A DNA stretch of 64,000 nucleotides from Bacillus glycinifermentans (GCF_001042475.2 NZ_LECW02000004.1:496001-560000); one strand, 5' to 3'; shown: positions 50,511-60,613, counted from the first letter of the stretch. Notes: generated by a model from the sequence alone, not told the origin. Made by a program: numbers and translations.

Positions 50511-51161
50511 TTACGGTTTGTGTTCATCTTTAAGGTCAATAAAAAAAGAGCCGTTGTGATACGTGCAGAAAGAAATGCCGGAAAGGCTGAGGTACCCCTT
50601 TTTTTCGAGCATTCGCTCAAGCCATTTACGATCTTTTCCAATCTGTTCTAAATGTTCATGTTGAATGATTCCGTCAACAATAAGCGGCAGTTCAATCCGG
50701 CTGTCTGTACGGTCTTTTGTAAACACCGAAAGCTCGCCGGTCGGCTCCAGTATCGCATATGATACATCCGCAATCCGCTCGATGTTCTTTTCTCTCAGCT
50801 GTGTTAAGAGGTCGTCGAAGTTATAGCGCTGGCTTCTCATCGCCCGTTCGTCAATCTTTCCGCGGTCGATGATAATCGTCGGTTTTCCATCGAGAAGATG
50901 GCGGATTTTTTGGCTTTTCAGCGACAAGTATGCAAAAAATACTTGGATCAATGTCAATACAAGGATCGGCACGATCGTATGAAAAATGTTGTCGTCGATT
51001 TTTTCAATGGCCAGAACAGCAATTTCGGCCATCATAATGAATACGACGAGATCCAGTATGCTCAGCTCTCCTATTTCTCGTTTTCCCATTAAACGGAACA
51101 GGACGAGAATGAGGACATACAAAAAGATCGTCCGAAATACAAGAGTGAGGACCTCTTCCAA
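50511..51161 (-). CDS. yrbG: YrbG, DUF421 membrane protein
   Basis: This 216-residue protein has three N-terminal membrane segments (about 5-75) including the DUF421 signature [27 protein letters not shown] cytoplasmic alpha/beta domain follows ([30 protein letters not shown]). DUF421 proteins are common in Bacillus (YetF family), some linked to germination or sporulation, but function is unknown. Runs convergent to spoVB. Confidence 0.9.
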   Translation of the reverse strand: MEEVLTLVFRTIFLYVLILVLFRLMGKREIGELSILDLVVFIMMAEIAVLAIEKIDDNIFHTIVPILVLTLIQVFFAYLSLKSQKIRHLLDGKPTIIIDRGKIDERAMRSQRYNFDDLLTQLREKNIERIADVSYAILEPTGELSVFTKDRTDSRIELPLIVDGIIQHEHLEQIGKDRKWLERMLEKKGYLSLSGISFCTYHNGSFFIDLKDEHKP

Positions 51162-51316
51162 AACGGCCGCCTCCTTTTTCTGAACCTTTTTGTCATAGCG
51201 TTTGTTAAAAACGTGCTTTTATGTACAAAAAGCAGGGAAGGGCTTAGTCTATTTCGGGACCGGCCCGAATACATTTAAAAAGACGAGCCCATCCATTTCC
51301 AGAAAGGAGGTATGTG

Positions 51317-51700
51317 ATGAACGAGCCAAAACAAGTAGGCAAAGGGATCCTGTACAGCTTGGTCGTGATGTTTGCGCTCATGTTTGCGGGAAGCCTTGTG
51401 GTGTCTCTTTTACTAACATTAACATCATTAACGGAAAGCTCATTCAGCTGGTTCATTACCGCCATATCTTTTATTACGTTGTTCATCGGCGGCTTTATTT
51501 CGGGAGGGAAAGCAAAGGAAAAAGGATGGCTGATCGGGGCCTTGACAGCCCTTTGCTTCTCGCTTACGGTGCTCTTGTTTCAATATCTGGGCTTCGGCGA
51601 GGCTTTCAATGTCAAGCAGGTGCTGTACCATGCAGGGTTCATGGGCGTCAGCGCGCTGGGCGGGATATTCGGGGTCAATCTTCACGGGAGCCGCGCCTAG
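51317..51700 (+). CDS. yrzE: YrzE, four-helix membrane protein (TIGR04086 type)
   Basis: This 127-residue protein has four membrane helices (about 10-34, 42-60, 70-88, 98-118), with GKGILYSLVVMFALMFAGSLVVS at the start and GFMGVSALGGIFGVN at the end. ATG 51317 is 6 nt after AAAGGAGG; a GTG directly before it lies too close. Function unknown. Position between yrbG and yajC matches B. subtilis. Confidence 0.85.
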   Translation: MNEPKQVGKGILYSLVVMFALMFAGSLVVSLLLTLTSLTESSFSWFITAISFITLFIGGFISGGKAKEKGWLIGALTALCFSLTVLLFQYLGFGEAFNVKQVLYHAGFMGVSALGGIFGVNLHGSRA

Positions 51701-51707
51701 GGAGACC

Positions 51708-51746
51708 GAGAAAAAGCGAGGGAGCGGATGAACTCCGCTCCCTCAC
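51708..51746 (+). terminator. Terminator between yrzE and yajC
   Basis: GAGGGAGCGGA / TCCGCTCCCTC (51718-51744) is a perfect 11-bp stem with a 5-nt loop. The T-run CTTTTTC is on the minus-strand side, so it best serves yajC. Confidence 0.8.
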
Positions 51747-51778
51747 ATTTGCTTATGTATAAGCATGCTTATCGTTCC

Positions 51779-52039
51779 CTATTCGGCTGCCGCCTCTCTG
51801 ATTGCGCGGCGGTCGAATGTCAGACGTGTACCATCGCCGGTTTTGATCACAACTTTCTCTTCGTCAATCGAATCGACGATACCGTGCAGGCCGCCGATCG
51901 TTACGACCTTATCCCCTTTTTTCAGCTCCTCCTGCATTTGACGGACAGCTTTCTGCTGCTTTTGCTGAGGGCGGATCAACAGGAAATAAAGAACCGCAAA
52001 CATTAAAATAATCGGAAGTAATGTTCCAAGCATCTCCAT
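51779..52039 (-). CDS. yajC: YajC, preprotein translocase accessory subunit
   Basis: This 86-residue protein (yrbF) has a single N-terminal membrane helix LGTLLPIILMFAVLYFLLI, followed by RPQQKQQK and a cytoplasmic domain with GDKVVTIGGLHGIVDSIDEEKVV. It associates with SecDF. It is the last gene after queA and tgt, a very conserved order. Confidence 0.94.
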   Translation of the reverse strand: MEMLGTLLPIILMFAVLYFLLIRPQQKQQKAVRQMQEELKKGDKVVTIGGLHGIVDSIDEEKVVIKTGDGTRLTFDRRAIREAAAE

Positions 52040-52089
52040 TATTTTTTCACCCCTTTCAATTGGTTTTATCGCTTACCTCGTTTATGCGG

Positions 52090-53262
<1,173 letters not shown>

Positions 53263-54291
53263 TTATTGAATCAACATGGCATCTCCAAAGCTGAAGAAGC
53301 GGTATTCGTGTTCAACGGCTGTTCTGTATGCGGAAAGGATGTGCTCCCTGCCCGCAAGCGCGCTGACAAGCATGATAAGTGACGATTTTGGGAGATGGAA
53401 GTTCGTAATCATCCCGTCTATAGCCTTAAACGTATATCCCGGATAAATAAAGATAGACGTCCAGCCTCTTGCTTCCTTGAAGCGCCCGTCATTCTCAGAT
53501 GCGATCGTTTCAAGGGTTCTCGTCGATGTCGTACCGACGGAAATAATCCGTCCCCCGTCCTCTTTGACACGGTTTAAGATCGCGGCTGTTTCTTCCGTCA
53601 TTTCATAAAACTCAGCATGCATGTCATGCTCTTCGACATTGTCCGCACTGACGGGCCTGAACGTTCCGAGTCCTACGTGAAGCGTGATAAATGCAATCTG
53701 CACGCCTTTTTCCTCGAGCTCTTTTAAAATCTCTTCCGTAAAATGCAGCCCGGCCGTCGGCGCAGCAGCAGAACCTTGTTTCTTGGAGTACACCGTTTGG
53801 TAGCGCTCCTTATCATCGAGCTGTTCTTTAATGTAAGGAGGAAGCGGCATTTCGCCGAGCGAATCAAGCACTTCGTAAAAAATCCCTTCATAGCGGAACT
53901 CGATTTTTCTTCCTCCGTGATCGAGCTCTTCCTTGCAGACCGCCGTCAGGCGGCCGTCGCCGAACGTCAGGACTGTGCCCTTTTTGACCCGCTTGGCGGG
54001 TTTGACAAGCGTCTCCCACACGTCGCCTTCCTCCTGCTTTAACAGCAGGACTTCAACCTTGGCACCCGTTTCTTCTTTGATGCCGAACAGGCGCGCAGGC
54101 AGAACCCTCGTATCGTTCAGCACGAGTAAATCGCCCGGGTTCAAAAAATCGATGATGTGCTTAAAAGAACTGTGGGTAATGTCCCCCGTTTTTTTGTCAA
54201 GCACCATCAGCCGCGAAGCGTCCCGCTCTTTTAATGGAACCTGGGCGATGAGACGCTCCGGCAGATCAAAATCAAACAAATCCACTTTCAT
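53263..54291 (-). CDS. queA: S-adenosylmethionine:tRNA ribosyltransferase-isomerase
   Basis: This 342-residue enzyme makes epoxyqueuosine from preQ1-tRNA using the ribosyl part of [41 protein letters not shown] and [15 protein letters not shown] are family motifs. ATG 54289-54291 has AAGGTG at good spacing. It lies between yrzS and tgt. Confidence 0.95.
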   Translation of the reverse strand: MKVDLFDFDLPERLIAQVPLKERDASRLMVLDKKTGDITHSSFKHIIDFLNPGDLLVLNDTRVLPARLFGIKEETGAKVEVLLLKQEEGDVWETLVKPAKRVKKGTVLTFGDGRLTAVCKEELDHGGRKIEFRYEGIFYEVLDSLGEMPLPPYIKEQLDDKERYQTVYSKKQGSAAAPTAGLHFTEEILKELEEKGVQIAFITLHVGLGTFRPVSADNVEEHDMHAEFYEMTEETAAILNRVKEDGGRIISVGTTSTRTLETIASENDGRFKEARGWTSIFIYPGYTFKAIDGMITNFHLPKSSLIMLVSALAGREHILSAYRTAVEHEYRFFSFGDAMLIQ

Positions 54292-54323
54292 TTTTTTCAC
54301 CTTATTCTATCTGTACTTATGCC

Positions 54324-54524
54324 TCACTTCATCCGTCCGAAGATCGAGAACAACACGGACAGGATGATGCTGATGACAATACACGTGACAACGGGAAAGA
54401 AAAATGTCACATTCCCTTTTTTTACAAAAATATCCCCCGGCAGCTTGCCGATGATTTGCATGAATAAACCGACGGCAAAAATGACAGCGCCAAGCAGCAT
54501 CAGCATTTTTGGAAAGTCAGTCAT
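54324..54524 (-). CDS. yrzS: YrzS, DUF2905 membrane protein
   Basis: This 66-residue protein has two membrane segments (about 8-26 and 42-62) around the DUF2905 signature [22 protein letters not shown] 54522-54524 has GGAGG 9 nt upstream and overlaps the ruvB end by 8 nt. Unknown function; conserved next to ruvAB in many bacteria. Confidence 0.88.
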   Translation of the reverse strand: MTDFPKMLMLLGAVIFAVGLFMQIIGKLPGDIFVKKGNVTFFFPVVTCIVISIILSVLFSIFGRMK

Positions 54525-55521
54525 GTCTTGGAACCTCCATTTTAAAATGGGTGTAAACATCAGGCGTCACGATGCGTCCCCGCGGAGTCCTTTGGATGAA
54601 TCCGATTTGAAGAAGATACGGCTCATACACATCTTCAATCGTATGGGATTCCTCTCCGATCGTGGCTGAGATCGTATCGATGCCTACAGGGCCGCCGCCA
54701 AATTTTTCGATCATGCCCATTAAAAGCTTGCGGTCGATGTGGTCGAGCCCGAGCCTGTCAACTTGAAGGCGCTCAAGCGCGTCAACCGCCACCTCTTCCG
54801 TTATGGAGCTGTTGCCGAGAACCTGGGCAAAATCTCTGACCCTTCTTAAGAGCCTGTTGGCAATCCGCGGCGTCCCCCTTGACCGCCTTGCAATCTCCCG
54901 GGCGGAGAGGGGGTCGATGTCGACTCCGAACAGTTCCGCCGTTCTCTCGACGATGTCTGACAGCTCGTCTTGCGTATAGTACTCAAGCCTTGACAAAACG
55001 CCGAACCTGTCTCTGAGTGGCGCTGTCAATAGCCCTACCCTTGTGGTCGCGCCGACGAGCGTAAAAGGCGGAAGGTCGAGCCTGACGGAACGGGCGGACG
55101 GCCCTTTTCCGATGACGATATCAAGACAGAAATCTTCCATTGCCGGATACAGTACCTCTTCTATCGAACGATGCAGCCGGTGGATTTCGTCAATGAATAA
55201 AACATCGCCAGGTTCAAGCGCCGTCAGGATCGCCGCCAAATCGCCGGGGCGTTCGATCGCAGGTCCTGATGTCGTGCGGATGTTCACTCCCATTTCGTTT
55301 GCGATGATTGCGGCAAGCGTCGTTTTTCCCAGTCCTGGAGGTCCGTACAGCAGGACATGGTCCAGCGTCTCCTCCCTCATTTTCGCAGCTTCGATGAAGA
55401 TTCTGAGATTATCTTTGACCTTTTCCTGGCCGATGTACTGAGCCAGTTTTTGCGGCCTCAAACTTAGCTCAATCGCTGATTCATGGTTGTCTAGTTCACT
55501 TGATACGAGCCGCTCATCCAT
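54517..55521 (-). CDS. ruvB: Holliday junction helicase RuvB
   Basis: This 334-residue AAA+ motor has Walker [13 protein letters not shown], Walker [10 protein letters not shown], sensor 1 LVGATTR and the arginine finger region APLRDRFG, then a winged helix ([10 protein letters not shown]). It drives branch migration with RuvA. Start ATG 55519-55521; a longer start adds three residues. Confidence 0.96.
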   Translation of the reverse strand: MDERLVSSELDNHESAIELSLRPQKLAQYIGQEKVKDNLRIFIEAAKMREETLDHVLLYGPPGLGKTTLAAIIANEMGVNIRTTSGPAIERPGDLAAILTALEPGDVLFIDEIHRLHRSIEEVLYPAMEDFCLDIVIGKGPSARSVRLDLPPFTLVGATTRVGLLTAPLRDRFGVLSRLEYYTQDELSDIVERTAELFGVDIDPLSAREIARRSRGTPRIANRLLRRVRDFAQVLGNSSITEEVAVDALERLQVDRLGLDHIDRKLLMGMIEKFGGGPVGIDTISATIGEESHTIEDVYEPYLLQIGFIQRTPRGRIVTPDVYTHFKMEVPRHD

Positions 55522-55531
55522 GAACATCACC

Positions 55532-56137
55532 TTACTTTAATAGTTTTTGCAGTGCTTTTTTGACATATTGATCTGTCGAAAGCGCCTCTTCTTTTTTCAG
55601 GTGAGGCTGCACTTTTTTAATCTCGCGCTCGGAGTAGCCGAGCGCGCTTAACGCTTCGAGCGCTTCTTCAAGGGCGGTTGCCGCTTCATGCGCCTGTTCA
55701 CGCTCCTCATGATTGAACAGGCTTGCCGCCATCGCCGGGGCGACGTCCGCCAATTTCCCTTTTAGATCGAGAATGATCTGTCTCGCTGTTTTCTTTCCAA
55801 CACCGGGGAATTTGACGAGAAACGCTTCGTCCTCATTTTCAATCGCTTCAATGACGGCCCCGGGATCGCCGGAAGCAAGGATAGCAAGCGCTCCTTTAGG
55901 GCCGATTCCCGTTACATCAAGCAGCTTTGCAAACAGCATTCTTTCTTCCCTTGTTGAAAACCCGTACAGAGAAGACGCGTCTTCCCTGATGTAATGATAT
56001 GTATAAATCGTTTCTTCGTTGTTTTCTTTATAAATAAACGGATTCGGCGTAAAGATCTGGTATCCGATTCCGCCGTTTTCAATAACGATATATTGGGGCG
56101 ATACATATGCAATGGTCCCCTTGACAAATTCGATCAA
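55532..56137 (-). CDS. ruvA: Holliday junction binding protein RuvA
   Basis: This 201-residue protein has an OB domain (1-62, containing [12 protein letters not shown]), two helix-hairpin-helix motifs ([33 protein letters not shown]) and a C-terminal three-helix domain that binds RuvB (about 155-201, [12 protein letters not shown]). Ten nt upstream of ruvB. Confidence 0.96.
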   Translation of the reverse strand: MIEFVKGTIAYVSPQYIVIENGGIGYQIFTPNPFIYKENNEETIYTYHYIREDASSLYGFSTREERMLFAKLLDVTGIGPKGALAILASGDPGAVIEAIENEDEAFLVKFPGVGKKTARQIILDLKGKLADVAPAMAASLFNHEEREQAHEAATALEEALEALSALGYSEREIKKVQPHLKKEEALSTDQYVKKALQKLLK

Positions 56138-56251
56138 CGTTCATTCACCTCTTTGACTGCTCTTCATTGTAACATAAAACAGGCAAAGCTAGAATGAAAA
56201 AGTTAACATATGTTCGCCGAGACGGAAGAAGTACGGTTACGCTAATCACTT

Positions 56252-56278
56252 AAAAAAAGACATAACGGTGTCATGTCT
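56252..56278 (-). terminator. Terminator of bofC
   Basis: AGACAT / ATGTCT stem with TTTTTTT on the minus strand (T-run 56252-56258), overlapping the bofC stop. Confidence 0.7.
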
Positions 56279-56807
56279 TCATATCCTTTACATGATGCTT
56301 GCTTCCGGACGATTTCACAGCCTCAATGACGTGTTCAAATTCCTTTTTCGTCCGATATGGAATGCCTTTTTGAAGATCCTCGGCCATGCGGCTTTCAAGC
56401 CGTTTTATATCAATCTGAAAAAAGGATTGTATCGGCTCTGATAAAACGTCAGGACGTCCGTGAAACGTTGAAATGACGCCTTCTTCTGTCACGCCGATAT
56501 AACCGTTCGTTTTGCTGAGCGGTGAGATGTCATCGACTTGCTTGCGAAGCAGGATAAAGCCCTTTTTTTGATCAACAAGCCGCCATCCTTTGTATGCAGC
56601 TTTCACATCCTCCGCTTTGCCGATGGTTTCTTCTCGATTTTCGATGCCTACATCGCCGTCCAAATACACTTTTTCAAACTGGATGTGAACTTTTTGATCT
56701 GCGGCCGGATCGTTTGCCGAAGCCTTTTGCTGAAAGATAAAAACGATAGCAAGAGACAAACCTCCTAGCATAAAACCGATTTTCTTCCGCGTTTTCCGGC
56801 TGTTCAT
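56271..56807 (-). CDS. bofC: BofC, forespore inhibitor of sigma-K activation
   Basis: This 178-residue protein has a signal peptide (MNSRKTRKKIGFMLGGLSLAI..., cleavage after ASA near 32), a first domain (EKVYLDGDVGIENREETI) and a C-terminal BofC domain (LLRKQVDDISPLSKTNGYIGVTEEGVISTFHG). In B. subtilis it is secreted from the forespore and restrains the SpoIVB protease that triggers sigma-K. Unlike B. subtilis I see no csbX next to it. Confidence 0.9.
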   Translation of the reverse strand: MNSRKTRKKIGFMLGGLSLAIVFIFQQKASANDPAADQKVHIQFEKVYLDGDVGIENREETIGKAEDVKAAYKGWRLVDQKKGFILLRKQVDDISPLSKTNGYIGVTEEGVISTFHGRPDVLSEPIQSFFQIDIKRLESRMAEDLQKGIPYRTKKEFEHVIEAVKSSGSKHHVKDMKT

Positions 56808-57064
56808 TACATCACCTTCTTTTTGCCTTCACGATTTTACCCATAGTTTGACCAACGCGTTTGGAATTTAACCGCTTCCTGCTGTTTATAAGAAAATGCG
56901 CATGAGGGAGCGGAGAATTATTTTACAGGCTGTTTACAATTGTTACTTTTCCAGTGAATCATCTTGATTCCAAGCATTTAGGATGCAAAGTCGCCCATTC
57001 TCATGTATAAACAACAATATAGAGTTTTCTTTTTTGAGCCCCTAAAAAAGAAGGTGAACGTAAC

Positions 57065-57712
57065 GTGACGAAAGCGCAAACCTTTGCAGAAGCCGTCGTA
57101 TATGACACGAAAAAAAAATTTAACAAGCTTGTCCAAAAACCTGATGAAATAAAATTAATCGGGAAAGGAAGAAGCGCTTATGTTTTCAAACTGAACGATC
57201 AGGGAAAAGAGATGGCGCTGAAGGTCTTTTTCCCCGAATTTCAAAAAACCGCCGAAAAAGAAGCGGAGATATACAAAAGGCTGTCAGGGTCTTCCTATTA
57301 TCCGGATATTTATGAAACGGGTCGCTCATATATTTTAATGGAGTATATTAAGGGCCATACGTTTTATGAGTGTTTACATCAAGGCATTCCTATCGATGAT
57401 GAAATGGTGATGGAAGTCGACCGGGCTCTACACGATGCGCGGCTGGCCGGATTAAATCCGTCTGACATTCACCTCCGCAATCTGATCTTGACACCGTCAG
57501 GACGAGTAAAAGTCATCGATGTCGCCAGATTTACGCAAACGAAACAATGCACACAGTGGGATGACTTAAAAACAGCTTATCAAATCTTTTATAAAAAAAA
57601 CGGATTCCCGCAAAAGCTCCCAAAATGTTGGATGGAATTGATCTCTTTTCTTTACAAACGAAGCTGGCTGCAAAAACAATGGGCCGCCAGAAAAAATAAA
57701 TTTCTTTCATAA
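57065..57712 (+). CDS. yrzF: YrzF, small serine/threonine kinase-like protein
   Basis: This 215-residue protein kinase-fold protein starts at GTG 57065 behind AAGGTGAACGTAAC. The Gly-rich loop is LIGKGRSAYVFKL, the ATP lysine lies in MALKVFF, the hinge is YILMEYIKGH, the catalytic loop is PSDIHLRNLIL (Asp and Asn kept) and the metal site is KVIDVARF, in place of DFG. It looks minimal and lacks a long C-lobe. Substrate unknown. Confidence 0.85.
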   Translation: MTKAQTFAEAVVYDTKKKFNKLVQKPDEIKLIGKGRSAYVFKLNDQGKEMALKVFFPEFQKTAEKEAEIYKRLSGSSYYPDIYETGRSYILMEYIKGHTFYECLHQGIPIDDEMVMEVDRALHDARLAGLNPSDIHLRNLILTPSGRVKVIDVARFTQTKQCTQWDDLKTAYQIFYKKNGFPQKLPKCWMELISFLYKRSWLQKQWAARKNKFLS

Positions 57713-57777
57713 AGCAAAAGAAAATGAAACCCGGCCGGCGCTCCAGCCGTATGCCTTTTATGAAAGGAGAGGCGAGA

Positions 57778-57906
57778 TTGGAGAATATGAAAGAAAGCAG
57801 ACGAAAGCATAATAAGTGGGATTTTTCCCCTTTCGCAGACCTGGTCGAGCCTTTGTTTTATTTGCTGAGGTGGGCTTTCAAAGGGATCATCAAAATCATC
57901 AATTAA
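57778..57906 (+). CDS. Small amphipathic protein downstream of yrzF
   Basis: This 42-residue protein starts at TTG 57778-57780 behind GAAAGGAGAGG. It has a basic N-terminus (MENMKESRRKHNKWDFSP) and a hydrophobic tail (LFYLLRWAFKGIIKI) that may sit in the membrane. It lies 65 nt after yrzF and ends at a strong terminator, so both are probably one operon; it may correspond to B. subtilis yrzG. Confidence 0.65.
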   Translation: MENMKESRRKHNKWDFSPFADLVEPLFYLLRWAFKGIIKIIN

Positions 57907-57943
57907 CGAAAAAACACTCGCGCTATTCGAGTGTTTTTTCGTT
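57907..57943 (+). terminator. Terminator of the yrzF operon
   Basis: AAAAAACACTCG / CGAGTGTTTTTT hairpin with a 7-nt loop, symmetrical enough to serve both strands. Confidence 0.88.
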
Positions 57944-57947
57944 TGGC

Positions 57948-58079
57948 TCAGTCTAAAGCTAAAACAGACTGAATTTCCTTATTGAGAATCTCAGGTAATG
58001 CACACGGACCAGGCATTTCCTTCATCTCCGTCCAGGTTTCCCAAACGGCAAAGAAATCCCCTTCGGAAAAAAGTGGATT
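57948..58079 (-). pseudogene. C-terminal remnant of an unknown gene
   Basis: Directly after sspH on the minus strand a frame reads NPLFSEGDFFAVWETWTEMK and continues for 23 more residues to ALD-stop. The Trp, Pro, Cys and Gly content is protein-like. It has no start codon or ribosome site, and upstream the frame runs into sspH in another phase. I read it as the end of a gene whose 5' part was lost. The family is not recognised. Confidence 0.4.
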
Positions 58080-58083
58080 TCTT

Positions 58084-58263
58084 TTACTGCTCTTTTAGGC
58101 TGGCCAGCGGCACTTCCTGTTCATTTTCAGGCTGGCCGAGCGGATAAATTCTCGCGGTTTCATTCTGCTGATCGACATGCTGAATATAAATCGGCCGGCC
58201 GTTGTAGGTGACGTCGACCATCACCGGCGATTCGACGATTTCCTGGGCGCGCTGTGTATTCAT
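58084..58263 (-). CDS. sspH: Small acid-soluble spore protein H
   Basis: This 59-residue protein contains RAQEIVESPVMVDVTYNGRP and IYIQHVDQQNETARIYPLG, which match the H-type SASP family. AAAGGAGG precedes two adjacent ATG codons; the second (58261-58263) gives the usual length. H-type proteins are made in the forespore and stored in the spore core. It is a minor SASP, unrelated to the DNA-coating alpha/beta type. Confidence 0.92.
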   Translation of the reverse strand: MNTQRAQEIVESPVMVDVTYNGRPIYIQHVDQQNETARIYPLGQPENEQEVPLASLKEQ

Positions 58264-58346
58264 CATGGCATCCTCCTTTAGGTTTTATCCATAATGTGCT
58301 CACCGCGCCGCTATCGTATTCTTTATGACTGCGTTTTTTTGAGAGA

Positions 58347-58811
58347 TCAGCGGATTTTGACGTATAACGGCAGATCGGTATGTCCCATTTCACGGACATA
58401 GACGAACAGGCTGCCTTTGTGGTGAATCTCATGGCCGATCGCAAATTGAATAAGCTGTTCAGCTGTCACTTTCATGCCGAATGTCGTCGTCAGATCGATT
58501 TCGCGGTCCAAGTCCTCATCAGTAAAAGATTCGAGCAGCTTGTTCGTTTTCTCGGTATACGTTTTCGCAAGCTCAGCAAGGCTTCCGTCCGTCTCTTCCG
58601 CCTTCTGTTTAAATGCGGCCGGGTTCCCTTCCTTAGCCGTCAAAGCAAACTTATAAAAAGAGTCGAGAATATGAACAGCCAATTCTTTCGCAGACATTGA
58701 TGTTTCAGTCGGTTTGTAGTCCAGATGTTTTTCGTCGATTTTTTGAATCAATTCTTCCGTCACTGTGCGGTGTGATAAAAATTCCTGAATGATGCTGTTT
58801 TTGCGCGCCAT
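58347..58811 (-). CDS. DinB family protein
   Basis: This 154-residue four-helix protein of the DinB/YfiT superfamily carries putative metal-binding His residues in AKELAVHILDSFYKF and the final FAIGHEIHHKGSLFVYVRE, which fits the usual HxxxH triad. Such proteins are often thiol-dependent transferases or damage-inducible, but this one has no assigned substrate. It is not the DNA polymerase DinB. ATG 58809-58811. Confidence 0.88.
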   Translation of the reverse strand: MARKNSIIQEFLSHRTVTEELIQKIDEKHLDYKPTETSMSAKELAVHILDSFYKFALTAKEGNPAAFKQKAEETDGSLAELAKTYTEKTNKLLESFTDEDLDREIDLTTTFGMKVTAEQLIQFAIGHEIHHKGSLFVYVREMGHTDLPLYVKIR

Positions 58812-58891
58812 TTTCGAATTCCCCCTTTTTGATGTGGCAGATCATAGAATAACATGTTTTTCCTCAAGAATGATAAAATTAAGCTTGCGCC

Positions 58892-59602
58892 TTAACATTT
58901 GTCTTCCAATACTTTTCGAACCGCACGGACATACCGATAAAACGTCCGCGTTTTTGTTTCGGCTCTTTTTTTATAGGAAAAATCCTCAAAAAATTCTTTT
59001 CGTTGCGCGGTGCTGATTTCCAGCTGTACGCTTAACCCGCTTTGGCTTTCGTTGTTGATGTTCTCAGGATTCGTTCCGGCGAATTTCCCGTCCTTTTTCA
59101 CCAGTTCGGCAGAAAAATCTGATTTTTCGAGCGATCTGACGATGGCTTTCGCCAGCCTTCTGTCCGTGCCCCCGACCAAAGTATGCGGCTGGTCTCCCGA
59201 ATATCCGTGAAACGCGATCGTGTAGTGATATTCTTTTATTTTTTGCATGGCCAGCGGCTCATCAAAATTTGTGCTCGTCAGGTGCAAATTTGAATTGTTC
59301 TCATCTTTTTTTCCTTCAAATAAATATGTTGAGAAATCGTCGTTAAACGCGCGGACAAGCTCGCTGACCCCGCCTTCAATTCTTCCTCCGTGGGGAGAAA
59401 AAATGAGACAGTCGCTTCCGGCTTCTTCATGATAGTCGATGCTATAATTGTTTTTTTCATGCGCTTTTAGTTCCTCGAAATTGGCATATCTGTCGCCTGC
59501 CTGGCGCTGAAATTCCTCTCTGGACGTTTTCTCCGCCCATCTGCAGACACCATTTATCATCACAGCAGCGATCGCCAAATAGATGAACACTTTCTTCTTC
59601 AT
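58892..59602 (-). CDS. Poly-gamma-glutamate hydrolase-like protein
   Basis: This 236-residue exported or anchored protein has a hydrophobic N-terminal segment (about 4-20) followed by a domain like the PghP/YjqB family of zinc gamma-PGA hydrolases. DCLIFSPHGGRIEGGVSELV holds likely His/Glu ligands, IAFHGYSGDQPHTLVGG a second His, and RALVKK-like C-terminal VQLEISTAQRKEFF a last Glu. It may degrade the poly-gamma-glutamate capsule. The homologues include phage enzymes. Confidence 0.8.
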   Translation of the reverse strand: MKKKVFIYLAIAAVMINGVCRWAEKTSREEFQRQAGDRYANFEELKAHEKNNYSIDYHEEAGSDCLIFSPHGGRIEGGVSELVRAFNDDFSTYLFEGKKDENNSNLHLTSTNFDEPLAMQKIKEYHYTIAFHGYSGDQPHTLVGGTDRRLAKAIVRSLEKSDFSAELVKKDGKFAGTNPENINNESQSGLSVQLEISTAQRKEFFEDFSYKKRAETKTRTFYRYVRAVRKVLEDKC

Positions 59603-59701
59603 GTTTTCTTCCCCTTTTACAGCTTATCTTACAAGTATAAGGGCATGTCCTCCATGCCTGCCTGTTATATGTTTTTTCGACTTTTTTGTGACACAGTTAT
59701 T

Positions 59702-59968
59702 TTACGCTTTACATATTGCGCATTCAATTATGAATAAGTTCGATAAAAAATAAATATTTTTATTAAAACAATACTTTTTCAGTAGTTTGAAAGATTGATA
59801 ATTGTTATGAGGAAAATCTGATAAGAAAGTATCCCGGCCAAAGCCGTTTTTTCTGAGGCCGCATTCTCTGTGAACCTGAGCGCGATTTATGCAAACGGGG
59901 TATACGGTTTGATAAAAAAGAAACGAATCGTGTTCATGTATAACTGCAAAGTATATTTCATTTTTCAT
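59702..59968 (-). CDS. Doubtful 88-residue ORF with a good ribosome site
   Basis: GAAGGAGATGAAAA precedes the ATG at 59966-59968. The product starts MKNEIYFAVIHEHDSFLFYQ and ends in an AT-rich hydrophobic region. It has no recognised domain; codon use is uneven and the downstream half may be noncoding. It occupies most of the gap 59603-60016, where I otherwise see nothing. Confidence 0.3.
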   Translation of the reverse strand: MKNEIYFAVIHEHDSFLFYQTVYPVCINRAQVHRECGLRKNGFGRDTFLSDFPHNNYQSFKLLKKYCFNKNIYFLSNLFIIECAICKA

Positions 59969-60016
59969 CTCCTTCTGTTATCCTATTAGCTGATGATAAA
60001 AGCGCAGGTGAAAAAT

Positions 60017-60199
60017 ATGATAGAATCAGAATATGAAACAAAAGGGTATGATTTGACAATAGTTTACGACTATAATCAGTATCCTGATGTCCGTCACGGC
60101 CGCTGTGACAATTGTGATTACACGCTCTTCAAAAGCTCTGTAAAAAACGGGCAATTCTTGCGGGAATGCCGGCAATGCGGCATGAAAAAAAGCATTTGA
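60017..60199 (+). CDS. Small zinc-ribbon protein
   Basis: This 60-residue protein starts MIESEYETKGYDLTIVYDY at ATG 60017 with GCAGGTGA upstream; the open frame begins earlier without a site. Two Cys pairs CDNC and CRQC, spaced by about 20 residues, make a zinc ribbon. Divergent from the 59702-59968 ORF. Function unknown. Confidence 0.65.
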   Translation: MIESEYETKGYDLTIVYDYNQYPDVRHGRCDNCDYTLFKSSVKNGQFLRECRQCGMKKSI

Positions 60200-60202
60200 T
60201 AC

Positions 60203-60230
60203 AAAAAAGCTGCGGAAGCCTCCGCAGCCG
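60203..60230 (-). terminator. Terminator of the Asn/Gln-rich gene
   Basis: GCTGCGGA / TCCGCAGC hairpin with TTTTTTG on the minus strand. Confidence 0.8.
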
Positions 60231-60295
60231 TGTATCTATAAAAAATGCCGGCAATGCTAAAATCAGCTTTGCCGACAAACCAAGCCAACGATATC

Positions 60296-60613
60296 CTATT
60301 CGTCGTTATTTTTCTGCACAATCGTTCCGTCAACGGTCTGACCGAGCGTTCCGTTCAGCTGGGAATTCAGACTGTTGATACTTTGGATATAATCGTTGAC
60401 AAGGTTTTGAATGGATTGGTTCAGCTCTAAGTTTTGATTGTTTGTCCAGTCGGCATTGCTTAAATCGACATTGCCGTTCTGCTGAACCAAGTCAGAAATG
60501 GACTGGCCAAAGCCAGAGATCATATTGTTGACCTGCTCAAGGATTTGGGCCGTTTGTGCATTTAATTCCTCTGCATTAACAGCCGGGATGTCATTTTGGA
60601 AATTTTCAGCCAT
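60296..60613 (-). CDS. Asn/Gln-rich helical protein of unknown function
   Basis: This 105-residue protein (MAENFQNDIPAVNAEELNAQ start) is very rich in Asn, Gln, Ser and Leu with a coiled-coil-like pattern (LEQVNNMISGFGQSISDLVQ; LNQSIQNLVNDYIQSINSL). It has no Cys, signal peptide or membrane segment. AAAGGAGGGTG lies ahead of ATG and a terminator follows, so it is a good monocistronic gene. A spore or surface role is only a guess from its neighbours. Confidence 0.75.
   Translation of the reverse strand: MAENFQNDIPAVNAEELNAQTAQILEQVNNMISGFGQSISDLVQQNGNVDLSNADWTNNQNLELNQSIQNLVNDYIQSINSLNSQLNGTLGQTVDGTIVQKNNDE

Noticed and set aside
56808..57064. csbX or its remnant beside bofC
   Set aside because: No frame with transporter features is present in the 257-nt gap; I see AT-rich promoter-like DNA only.
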